A stretch of 64,000 bases of DNA from assembly GCF_042752395.1 (NCBI RefSeq), contig NZ_JBHYXZ010000013.1:28652-92651 (forward strand), in the 5' to 3' direction. A program made the translations under genes and the position numbers. Under the pieces are notes generated by a model. The model was not told where the DNA came from. It saw only the letters and a list, made by a program, of their open reading frames with translations, and searched no databases. The stretch comes from Actinosynnema sp042752395. GTDB lineage: Bacteria; Actinomycetota; Actinomycetes; Mycobacteriales; Pseudonocardiaceae. Below are positions 8,308 through 15,286 of this stretch, piece after piece. The stretch's first letter is position 1, and every line of letters starts with the position of its first letter.

Positions 8308-8907
8308 TCACGGCACCGCCGGGAACATCGACCGGACGTCCGCGCCGGCCACCCACAGCCCGATGGCGAACGCCGTCGTCGCCTCCAGCAGCTCGGCGCG
8401 CTCCAGCGGCCCGCCGTCCACCGGCACGCACCCGATCGACCGCACCAGCGCCCGCGCCACCTCCAGCGCGTCCGCCGAGTCGCCGCACAGCGGCACCCCG
8501 AGCGGCCGCCCCTCGAACGCCAACGACGGCCGTCGCCACACGTCCACGTGGCACAGGTTGAACGCCTTCACCACGTGCGCGCCCGACGCCGCCGCGAGCC
8601 GTGCGGCGGCACGCGGCTCGTCCAGCACGAACCGGCCCGGCACCACCGAGTTCGTGCAGTCGACCACCACCCGGCCCGGCGCGTGCCCCAGCACCTCGAC
8701 CGCGACCGCCGCCGGGACCGCGAGCAGCACCGCGTCCCCGAACGCCACCGCGTCCGCCGGCGACCCCGCGACGGCCCCGATCCGCGCCGCCACCGCCGCG
8801 GACCGCTCCCGCGACCGCCCGCCGACCAGCACCTCGTGCCCGGCCGCGACCCACCGCCCGCCCAGCGCCTCCGCCATCCCGCCCGACCCCAACACCCCGA
8901 CCCGCAT
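8308..8907 (-). CDS. NAD(P)-binding reductase, F420/NADP-reductase-like
   Basis: 199 aa. The N-terminal Rossmann motif GVLGSGGMAEALGGRW is followed by VGGRSRER, as in the NADPH:F420 oxidoreductase and ketopantoate-reductase-like group. VVDCTNSV and a later HVVKAFN are typical of this group. ATG 8907 has AGGAGG upstream. It is divergent from an HxlR regulator with a perfect palindrome between them, so it is probably the regulated target. The HxlR plus NAD(P)-reductase pairing is common in actinomycetes and suggests a response to reactive electrophiles; that is inference. Confidence 0.8.
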   Translation of the reverse strand: MRVGVLGSGGMAEALGGRWVAAGHEVLVGGRSRERSAAVAARIGAVAGSPADAVAFGDAVLLAVPAAVAVEVLGHAPGRVVVDCTNSVVPGRFVLDEPRAAARLAAASGAHVVKAFNLCHVDVWRRPSLAFEGRPLGVPLCGDSADALEVARALVRSIGCVPVDGGPLERAELLEATTAFAIGLWVAGADVRSMFPAVP

Positions 8908-8961
8908 CCCCGCGCCTCCTCGTCCGGCATGCTCGACCGGACCGACGTTAGGGAACCCGGC

Positions 8962-8979
8962 GGGCACCGAACGGTGCCC
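8962..8979. promoter_or_regulatory. probable HxlR operator
   Basis: GGGCACCG, AA, CGGTGCCC form a perfect inverted repeat with 8-bp arms. It lies 20 bp upstream of the HxlR start and 55 bp upstream of the divergent reductase start. Confidence 0.6.
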
Positions 8980-8998
8980 ACGACAAGGGGGAGCGGCC

Positions 8999-9448
8999 AT
9001 GGCCTTCCTCGCGGACTGCCGCGCCCGGCAGGCGTTCGACCTGCTGGCCAACACCTGGAACCCGGTGGTGCTGCACGCGTTGCGGCACGGCCCCCGCCGA
9101 CCCGCCGAGCTGCGCCGCGCGATCGGCGGCATCCGGTCCAAGGTGCTGACCGAGACCGTGCGCCGGTTGGCGGCCGCCGGCCTGGTGGTGCGCCGCGAGC
9201 TGCGCGACCGGGTCGAGTACGAGCTGACCGACCTGGGCCGCAGCCTGCTGGAACCGCTCGACGCGCTGGGCCGGTGGGCGCACGAGCGCGGTGACGAGAT
9301 CACCCTCGACGGCGTGCCCGGTGATCACGCGTCCGAAGTGGACGAACGCCCGAGTGCCCCGGCGGCCCGTTCGGTTTCGGCCGTCCGCTCGGTTCCGGGC
9401 GTCCGTTCGGCTCCGCCGGCCGTCGATGCCGCTAGCCGTCGATCGTGA
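8999..9448 (+). CDS. HxlR-family transcriptional regulator
   Basis: 149 aa from ATG 8999 with GGGGAG upstream. The winged-helix core DCRARQAFDLLANTWNPVVLHAL...RPAELRRAIGGIRSKVLTETVRRL is typical of HxlR/DUF24. A cysteine at residue 7 sits where redox-sensing members have theirs. The C-terminal ~35 residues are a low-complexity SVSAVRSVPGVRS tail. It probably controls itself and the divergent reductase. Its 3' end overlaps the convergent CBM48 gene by 17 bp. Confidence 0.85.
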   Translation: MAFLADCRARQAFDLLANTWNPVVLHALRHGPRRPAELRRAIGGIRSKVLTETVRRLAAAGLVVRRELRDRVEYELTDLGRSLLEPLDALGRWAHERGDEITLDGVPGDHASEVDERPSAPAARSVSAVRSVPGVRSAPPAVDAASRRS

Positions 9449-9713
9449 GCACGCAGCCGTCGCGGTCCACGGTCGGCACGTCCGGCTCGTCGAACCAGTG
9501 GCCGCCGTCGGCGAGGTAGCGGAACCGGTGCGTGCCCGGGGGGAGGACCACGGTGACCGTGCGCGTGCCGTCGCGGCGGGGCACCAGCTCGTGCACGCCG
9601 GGGGTCCAGTCGTTGAACGTGCCGACCACGCTGACCGGTCCGCGCGGGTGGTCGAGGGGCAGCGAGAAGGTCACGCGGCGCTTCGGGCCGAAGAGGCGAG
9701 TGCTGCGGAGCAT
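9432..9713 (-). CDS. small CBM48 / isoamylase early-set domain protein
   Basis: 93 aa consisting almost entirely of a glycogen-binding-like beta-sandwich: RRVTFSLPLD, VSVVGTFNDWTPGVHELV, GTRTVTVVLPPGTHRFRYLADGGHWFDEPD. Family knowledge links this fold to AMPK beta and glycogen-branching enzymes. Stand-alone copies in actinomycetes have no firm function. ATG 9713 follows GAGGGAGAA. No enzyme partner is adjacent. Confidence 0.75.
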   Translation of the reverse strand: MLRSTRLFGPKRRVTFSLPLDHPRGPVSVVGTFNDWTPGVHELVPRRDGTRTVTVVLPPGTHRFRYLADGGHWFDEPDVPTVDRDGCVLTIDG

Positions 9714-9826
9714 CGTTCTCCCTCGCGAGTCGATCTGGCCAGGACTCCGGGCGGAACCAGCGTCCCGGCGGCGTGGCGGCGTTTCAAGCGGGGCGCGCCG
9801 CGCTGCGCCGGTGGTCACCCGTCGGT

Positions 9827-10458
9827 GTGACCACGCTGCCGGTCGTGCCGTCGACATCGGGTGACGCGGCGGACGCGTTCTACCGCGCGTGCGAGCAGTC
9901 GGACACCGCGCTGCTGGACGCGCTGTACCGGCCGGGGTTCGAGCGGATGGTCAACCACAAGCCGGACTTCGAGGGCGTCGCCGGGCTGCGCTGGTTCCTC
10001 GACCGGGGGGTGGACGTCAACGCGGAGTTCTGCCTGCACCACGCCATCGGCCGCGGCCGGAGCGCCGAGGTCATCGAGGTGCTGCTCGACGCGGGCGCCG
10101 ACGTGAACCTGCCGTGGGGCCGCTGGGACGTCGTCGCGGCGCTGCTGGACGCCGGGATGGCCGCGGACACGCGGGGGTGGAGCAACTTCACGCCGTTGGG
10201 CAGGCGGCGATGAACGGCCGTGCCGACGTCGTGCGGCTGTTGCCGGCGCGCGGCGCCGACGTGACCGACAAAGCCTTCGACCACACCGGCCCCACGCCGC
10301 TCGACCGCGCGTTGTGGGGAGTGCGCCACAACCGCGCCGCCGACGGCGACTATGCCGCGACTGTCGCCGCTTTGATCGCTGTGAACGCTCCTACCAGCCA
10401 CGACGCGCCGACCGGTGACGCGGGGGTGGACGCCGTGATGGCCCAAAGATCACCGTAA
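9827..10458 (+). pseudogene. ankyrin-repeat protein, frameshifted
   Basis: The first part (GTG 9827 or 9845 to about 10200) encodes DAADAFYRACEQSDTALLDALY and ankyrin-like AEVIEVLLDAGADVN and WDVVAALLDAGMAADT. At 10198-10201 (ccgttgggcagg) the frame runs into a TGA at 10211. One base later the other frame continues the same repeat as QAAMNGRADVVRLLPARGADV and ends at 10458. One missing base in the TTGGG run explains this. The join at DVNLPWGRWDVV also lacks the start of a repeat, as if a segment was deleted in frame. It is either a decaying gene or a sequencing indel in this draft. Confidence 0.65.
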
Positions 10459-10513
10459 GGAGCGAATGACGTGCCCATGGGCAACTTTCCCGGCGCGAGT
10501 TTCGTTGCCGGGA

Positions 10514-10606
10514 ATGAAGGAGGCGGCGCGGCCCCGAGGCGTGGGCGCAGGGAGGAGGACGGAGGCAGGAGGACGGAGACGAGGAGCCGGACAAGGAGCG
10601 AGGGGC
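10514..10606 (+). repeat. purine-rich tract with short tandem units
   Basis: Almost pure G/A on the plus strand, with two 14-bp units AGGAGGACGGAG plus 2 nt (about 10552-10579), followed by decayed copies (GAGGAGCCGGA, AAGGAGCGAGGG). It lies between the ankyrin pseudogene and the ArsR-GNAT promoter and contains no convincing gene. Confidence 0.5.
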
Positions 10607-10652
10607 GCGTGCGTCCAGGCCGTGCGCTCGGAGCGCGAGTGCGTCGATGGTC

Positions 10653-10670
10653 CATAGACGGGTGTCTATG
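10653..10670. promoter_or_regulatory. probable ArsR-type operator
   Basis: CATAGAC, GGGT, GTCTATG form a perfect inverted repeat with 7-bp arms, 67 bp upstream of the fusion gene start and just upstream of its -35 box. The ATAG/CTAT arms fit ArsR/SmtB-type sites. Confidence 0.55.
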
Positions 10671-10701
10671 AAGTGAGTCGCACTGCATCGACCGCATTCG
10701 A

Positions 10702-10731
10702 TTGACGATGCGGGCCGGCGGGGCAAAGAAT
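10702..10731 (+). promoter_or_regulatory. promoter of ArsR-GNAT fusion (leaderless)
   Basis: TTGACG (10702-10707), 18 nt, AAGAAT (10726-10731). The expected start site falls at or next to the ATG at 10738. Confidence 0.55.
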
Positions 10732-10737
10732 CCGGGC

Positions 10738-11556
10738 ATGAGCAGCCCCGTTGTGACGCCCCGAGTGGCCTTGACGGTCGACCAGGCCGTCGCGTACGCC
10801 GAGCGGTTTGGGTGTCTGGCCGACCCGACGCGGGTGCGACTGCTGCACGCGGTGGCGGCCGGCGAGACCACGGTCGGCCGGTTGGCGGACGTGCTCGGGG
10901 TCAGCCAGCCCACCTGCTCGCACCACCTGCGCAAGCTCGCCGCCGCCGGGTTCGTCCACCTCCGCCGCGACGGCACCGCCACGCTGGCCTCGGTCGACCC
11001 GGCCGGCCGGGTGTTGCTGCCGCACGCGGTGGACGCGGTGCTCGGGGCGATCCCCGCGCGGCCGCTGGAGCCGCCCGCGGACGTTGCCGTGCGGGCGATG
11101 GTGGATGACGACTGGGCCGACGTGCGGCGCATCTACGGCGAGGGCATCGCGACCGGGGACGCCACGTTCGAGACCGAGGTGCCCAGTCGGCGGACGTTGG
11201 ACGTCAAGTGGCTGCTCGACCACCGGTGGGTCGCGGTGGTGGATGGGGTCGTCGCGGGGTGGGCGGCGGCGACGCCCGTGTCGCCGCGGGAGTGCTATGC
11301 GGGGGTGGCGGAGACGTCGCTGTACGTGGACGCGCGGTTCCGGGGGCGTGGGGTGGGGAAGGCGTTGCTGCACCGGCAGGTCGGGGCGGCGGATGCCGGT
11401 GGGTTGTGGACGTTGCAGGCGGTGGTGTTCCCGGAGAACCGGGCGAGTGTCGCGCTCCACCGGTCGGCCGGGTTCCGGACGGTCGGGGTTCGGGAGCGGA
11501 TCGCGGTGCACCGCGGGGTTTGGCGGGACACGATCTTGTTGGAGCGGCGCGCCTGA
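10738..11556 (+). CDS. ArsR-type regulator fused to GNAT acetyltransferase
   Basis: 272 aa. Residues ~10-95 are an ArsR winged helix (CLADPTRVRLLHAVAAGETTVGRLADVLGVSQPTCSHHLRKL as separate blocks). Residues ~115-270 are a GNAT domain of the phosphinothricin/ArsN type with FRGRGVGKALLHRQV and PENRASVALHRSAGF. Known families: ArsN-like enzymes acetylate arsinothricin or phosphinothricin, and ArsR binds DNA until a ligand binds. The fusion implies a one-protein sensor and detoxifier. No metal-binding CxC motif is obvious, so the ligand may be organic. ATG 10738 is chosen because the promoter would put the transcript start there; ATG 10702 overlaps the -35 box. Confidence 0.85.
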   Translation: MSSPVVTPRVALTVDQAVAYAERFGCLADPTRVRLLHAVAAGETTVGRLADVLGVSQPTCSHHLRKLAAAGFVHLRRDGTATLASVDPAGRVLLPHAVDAVLGAIPARPLEPPADVAVRAMVDDDWADVRRIYGEGIATGDATFETEVPSRRTLDVKWLLDHRWVAVVDGVVAGWAAATPVSPRECYAGVAETSLYVDARFRGRGVGKALLHRQVGAADAGGLWTLQAVVFPENRASVALHRSAGFRTVGVRERIAVHRGVWRDTILLERRA

Positions 11557-11965
11557 CGGGTCGGCGCGGCTGAACGGGCCGGAGCGCGGCGCGGAAGGTC
11601 GGCGCGGAAGGTGCCGGAGAACCCGTGTGAAAGACCCTGGAAACCGCGGCAAGGGCACTGGCCCTGGGAGCACCCGTGAAAAGCCCTGAAAAGGGTCGGA
11701 GGCGGTAGGGCGGGGAAGGGGGGTGGACAGCAGGGGAGGGTGCGGGGACGCGGTTGGGTAGGGCGAATTGGGGCGCGCGGGATGGCGGCTCCCTTCCCAT
11801 TTTCATTTTATAGCGCACACCGGGGCTTGTGGCAAGACCCCGGTCATGTCGCAGAATCGCCGCTCGGAATGGAGCTGCCGGAAAAGGGGGAGGGGTGCCG
11901 GGGGTGAATTGTGGGTGGCGGCGGCAGGGGAGGGGTGTCGGTGACGAGAGCGGGATCACAAAGGG
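11557..11965. other. long intergenic region without a gene
   Basis: About 410 bp with G-rich runs and one AT-rich patch (CATTTTCATTTTATAG near 11800), which is unusual for this genome and could be a promoter or the remnant of a transferred segment. No supported ORF and no tRNA was seen. Confidence 0.4.
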
Positions 11966-11995
11966 TGCAGTGGCTGCAAAGTTGCAGTCAGTGCA
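11966..11995. promoter_or_regulatory. nested palindrome, probable TetR operator
   Basis: A 30-bp quasi-palindrome with four TGCA steps. The inner arms CTGCAA and TTGCAG are perfect with a 2-nt spacer (11974-11987); the outer arms TGCA-n-TG and CA-n-TGCA complete the dyad. It covers the -35 box of the downstream TetR gene. Confidence 0.65.
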
Positions 11996-12011
11996 TGATT
12001 TTCCCTACCCT
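11982..12011 (+). promoter_or_regulatory. leaderless promoter of TetR-MFS operon
   Basis: TTGCAG (11982-11987), 18 nt, TACCCT (12006-12011). The start site is expected at the GTG at 12018. The -35 is part of the palindrome, so repressor binding would block polymerase. Confidence 0.55.
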
Positions 12012-12017
12012 GATCGA

Positions 12018-12734
12018 GTGAGCACGCACGCGGCCGAGGGGCTGCGCGACCGCAAGAAGCGGCAGACCCGCACGGCTCTGGCGCACGCCGCCGTCCGCCT
12101 GGTCGCGGAACGCGGCCTCGACAACGTGACCGTCGAGGACATCAGCGCCGCCGCCGACGTCTCGCCGCGCACCTTCTTCAACTACTTCGCCGGCAAGGAG
12201 GACGCCGTCCTCGGCCCGGACCCGGAGGCGGGCCCCCGCATGCGTGCCAACGTGCTGTCCCAGCCGGCGCACCTGTCCGCCGCCGAGGCGGTGCGGGAGG
12301 CGTTGCTGGCGGAGGTCGCCGCCGAGTTGGCCGACGACCGCGACTTCTGGTTGCTGCGGATGCGCGTGGTGCAGCAGCACCCCGTGCTGGTGGCCAAGGT
12401 GTTCGCCGGCGGCGAGGCCGTCGAGCGCCACCTGGTCGCCGCCATTGCCCAACGGGTCGGCCTGCCCGCCGACGACACCTACCCGCTGCTGCTCGCCGCG
12501 GCGGCGGGCGCGGCGTTCCGGGTGGCGGTGACCCGCTGGTCGAGCACGGCCGCGCCGCTGCAGGACCTGCTCGCCGAAGCGCTCGACATGCTCGCCGCGG
12601 GGCTCGCGGAGCCGCCGCGTGCGGAGCCGCGGGACGGTCGACTCGGCGATGACCGCCATGGTCAACCCCGGGGAGATCAACCCGGGGGAGACCAAGCGCG
12701 GCAAGTGACCGAAGCGCGGCACGACGACGCCTGA
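12018..12734 (+). CDS. TetR-family regulator of adjacent efflux pump
   Basis: 238 aa from GTG 12018. The N-terminal TetR helix-turn-helix is clear: LRDRKKRQTRTALAHAAVRL, VTVEDISAAADVSPRTFFNYF. The ligand domain ends near residue 205. A C-terminal repetitive hydrophilic tail (GDDRHGQPRGDQPGGDQ) looks like a late extension. An MFS exporter gene follows after 64 bp on the same strand, so the pair is likely one autoregulated transcript. The RTFFNYF helix is shared with the second TetR at 14436. Confidence 0.85.
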   Translation: MSTHAAEGLRDRKKRQTRTALAHAAVRLVAERGLDNVTVEDISAAADVSPRTFFNYFAGKEDAVLGPDPEAGPRMRANVLSQPAHLSAAEAVREALLAEVAAELADDRDFWLLRMRVVQQHPVLVAKVFAGGEAVERHLVAAIAQRVGLPADDTYPLLLAAAAGAAFRVAVTRWSSTAAPLQDLLAEALDMLAAGLAEPPRAEPRDGRLGDDRHGQPRGDQPGGDQARQVTEARHDDA

Positions 12735-12798
12735 AGCCACTGCGACAAGCCAACGACAACCCACCGCGAAGACCCAACGCGACAACCTGGGGGAACCG

Positions 12799-14334
12799 AT
12801 GTCCACCGAAACCGGCACGACCTCGCGCCGGGACGTCATGCAAGCCATGTCCGGCCTCATGCTGGGCATGTTCATGGCCATCCTGGCCTCGACCATCGTG
12901 TCGAACGCGCTGCCGCGCATCATCTCCGACCTGAAGGGCTCGCAGTCCGTCTACACCTGGGTCGTCACGACCGAGCTGCTGGCGATGACCGCGACCGTGC
13001 CGCTGTGGGGCAAGCTCGCCGACCTCTACAGCCGCAAGCTGCTGATCCAGCTCTCCCTCGGCCTGTTCGTGGTGGGCTCGCTCATCGCGGGCTTCTCCCC
13101 GAACGTCGAGGTGCTCATCGCCAGCCGCATCGTGCAGGGCCTCGGCGCGGGCGGCATGACGGCGTTGGCGACGATCGTGATGGCGGCGATGATCCCGCCG
13201 CGCGAGATGGGGCGCTACGCGGGCATCTTCGGCGCGGTCTTCGGCGTCGGCACGGTCGCCGGCCCGCTCATCGGCGGCCTCATGGTGGACACCTCGTGGC
13301 TGGGCTGGCGCTGGTGCTTCTTCATCGGCGTGCCGTTCACCCTCGCCTCGATCTTCCTGCTCCAGCGCACGCTGAACCTGCCGGTCGTGCGCAAGGAGGT
13401 CACGATCGACTACCTGGGCGCGGCGCTGATCGTCGGCGGCGTGTCCACCCTGCTGGTGTGGTCCACGCTGGCCGGCCACCAGTTCGAGTGGGCCTCGGCG
13501 TGGACCGCGCTGCTGGTGACGGTCGGCGTGGTGCTGCTCGGCCTGGCCGTGTGGGTGGAGTCGCGGGCGGCCGACCCGATCGTGCCGCTGACGATCTTCG
13601 CCAACCGCACGGTGACGTTGACGACGGTGGCCAGCGCGCTCGTCGGCGTGGCCATGTTCGGCGGCACGGTGTTCCTGTCCCAGTACTTCCAGATCGGCCT
13701 GGGCAAGACGCCGACGCAGGCGGGCCTGATGAGCCTGCCGATGATCTTCGGCCTGCTGGTGTCGTCGACCGTCGCGGGCCAGCTGATCACCAAGTGGGGC
13801 AGGTGGAAGGCGTTCCTGGTCGCCGGCGGCGTGATCATGATCGGCGGGATGCTGCTGCTGGCCACGATCGACGCGAACACCAGCGTGTTCATGGTCAGCG
13901 TGCACATGGCCGTGCTGGGCATCGGCGTCGGCATGCTCATGCAGAACCTGGTGCTGGCGGCGCAGAACGACGTGCCCGCCCGCGACCTCGGCGCGACCAC
14001 CTCGACCCTCACGTTCTTCCGCAGCCTCGGCGGCGCGATCGGCGTGAGCGCGTTGGGCGCGGTGCTCGCCAACCGGGTGACGTCGCTGAGCGAGGAGAAG
14101 TTCGGCCCGGCCCCCGGCGGCGGCGAGGGCACGGTGCCCGACCTCGCGCTGCTGCCCGAGCCGGTGCGGCTGGTCGTGCGGGAGATCTACGCCACGGCCA
14201 CCGCGGAGCTGTTCCTGATCGGCGCGCCGATCGCGGTGCTGGCGCTGCTGGCCGTGCTGTTCATCAAGGAGAAGCCGCTCAAGACCCTCAGCGGTGACGA
14301 GCGGTTGGCGGCGGAGATGGCCGCGGGCCACTGA
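12799..14334 (+). CDS. MFS drug exporter, DHA2 (14-TM) type
   Basis: 511 aa inner-membrane proton antiporter. Many hydrophobic helices, motif A-like GKLADLYSRKLL, the motif C-like stretch GAVFGVGTVAGPLIGG, and VDTSWLGWRWCFFIGVP are typical of EmrB/QacA proteins. GGGGGAA precedes ATG 12799. It is close to the exporter at 19850-21406: the WLGWRWCFFIGVP block is identical and the spacing of motifs is the same. The substrate is unknown; control by the upstream TetR is inferred from adjacency. Confidence 0.9.
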   Translation: MSTETGTTSRRDVMQAMSGLMLGMFMAILASTIVSNALPRIISDLKGSQSVYTWVVTTELLAMTATVPLWGKLADLYSRKLLIQLSLGLFVVGSLIAGFSPNVEVLIASRIVQGLGAGGMTALATIVMAAMIPPREMGRYAGIFGAVFGVGTVAGPLIGGLMVDTSWLGWRWCFFIGVPFTLASIFLLQRTLNLPVVRKEVTIDYLGAALIVGGVSTLLVWSTLAGHQFEWASAWTALLVTVGVVLLGLAVWVESRAADPIVPLTIFANRTVTLTTVASALVGVAMFGGTVFLSQYFQIGLGKTPTQAGLMSLPMIFGLLVSSTVAGQLITKWGRWKAFLVAGGVIMIGGMLLLATIDANTSVFMVSVHMAVLGIGVGMLMQNLVLAAQNDVPARDLGATTSTLTFFRSLGGAIGVSALGAVLANRVTSLSEEKFGPAPGGGEGTVPDLALLPEPVRLVVREIYATATAELFLIGAPIAVLALLAVLFIKEKPLKTLSGDERLAAEMAAGH

Positions 14335-14348
14335 CCGCGGGAAGACAC

Positions 14349-14362
14349 GTGTCGGACATGTG
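14349..14362. promoter_or_regulatory. TetR-type half of a duplicated operator
   Basis: GTGTCGGACATGTG. It matches, in inverted orientation, 11 of 14 bases of the element at 14415-14428 on the other side of the gap. It is preceded by the palindrome GACACGTGTC. Confidence 0.45.
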
Positions 14363-14404
14363 AGGGGCCCGGTGGGTCTAAGTCGCCACTATAGCGCGGG
14401 GCCG

Positions 14405-14414
14405 NNNNNNNNNN
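14405..14414. other. assembly gap (10 N)
   Basis: A gap of unknown true length between the MFS gene and the second TetR gene. The flanks are not homopolymeric here. Confidence 0.95.
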
Positions 14415-14417
14415 GAC

Positions 14418-14430
14418 AAGTGCGACACTT
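14418..14430. promoter_or_regulatory. operator overlapping TetR -10 box
   Basis: AAGTG, CGA, CACTT form a perfect dyad with a 3-nt spacer. GACACT (14424-14429), 6 nt before the GTG at 14436, can serve as the -10 box of a leaderless transcript, so bound repressor would cover it. Confidence 0.55.
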
Positions 14431-14435
14431 TCGCC

Positions 14436-15035
14436 GTGTCCGGACTGCGCGAACGCAAGAAGCTCGCCACCCGCACGGCGTTGGCCGACGCCGCGCTGCG
14501 GCTGTGCGTGGAGCACGGCCTCGACGGGGTGACCGTCGAACAGGTGGCGACGGAGGCCGGCGTCTCGCTGCGCACGTTCTTCAACTACTTCTCCTCCAAG
14601 GAGGAGGCCGTCGTCGCGGGCGACGTCGCGACCGCCGCGGCCTTCGTCCGGGCCTTCGCGGACCGGCCCGCGGACGAGCCCGTGCTGTCCGCGCTGCGCG
14701 CCGCCCTGGTCGACGTCGTGTCCGACCGGATCGAGCCGGACCGCGTGGCGCAGCTGCGCGCCCTGCGCCGCACCCCCGCGCTGCTGCCGCACCAGATCGC
14801 CGCGTTCGCCGTGCAGGAACGCGAACTCGCCGCCGTGGTCGGCGCACGGGTGGGCGTGGACCCGGCCACCGACCTGTACCCCGCGATGTTCGCCGCCACG
14901 ACCATGGCCACCCTGCGGGTCGTGGTCGGCTGGTGGCTGGACGCCGCCGAACGGCCCGAGCTGTCCGAGCTGATCGACGTGATGATCGCCCGTCTGGACG
15001 CGGGCTTCGCCGCCGTGCGCCCGGACCGCGGCTAG
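14436..15035 (+). CDS. TetR-family transcriptional regulator
   Basis: 199 aa from GTG 14436. The HTH region LRERKKLATRTALADAALRL, VTVEQVATEAGVSLRTFFNYF resembles the TetR at 12018. The target is unclear: the upstream exporter lies on the same strand across a gap, and the next gene is a secreted protein 250 bp on. The operator-like sites on both sides of the gap suggest autoregulation. The region 15036-15286 shows no further gene. Confidence 0.85.
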   Translation: MSGLRERKKLATRTALADAALRLCVEHGLDGVTVEQVATEAGVSLRTFFNYFSSKEEAVVAGDVATAAAFVRAFADRPADEPVLSALRAALVDVVSDRIEPDRVAQLRALRRTPALLPHQIAAFAVQERELAAVVGARVGVDPATDLYPAMFAATTMATLRVVVGWWLDAAERPELSELIDVMIARLDAGFAAVRPDRG

Positions 15036-15286
15036 GACCCGGTCCGCCGTTATCGCGTCCCGCCGCGCCGCGGTCCGCCGAAATCGGGGACATCCGGGTG
15101 AACGTCCAGTCCGCGCCCACGTGGAATGGAGCACCCCGGTAGGAGCAGATCTCGGGGTACTGCGCTGTCGGTATGCCCGGCCGGCCGCAGGCGGGTGACG
15201 GGGGAATCCGGTACCGGTGCAGGTCCATAGCCTGCCTGGGGCCGGGCGATCCGCGCTCCGGCGGAAGCGAAACGAGGTGTACCGCG

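Noticed and set aside
10466..10671. Small ORFs in the purine-rich region
   Set aside because: They arise from GGA repeats, lack ribosome sites and carry no recognisable protein pattern.
12178..14331. Long minus-strand ORF opposite the MFS gene
   Set aside because: Compositional shadow of TetR-MFS; low-complexity HRR/QQ-rich product without a start signal.
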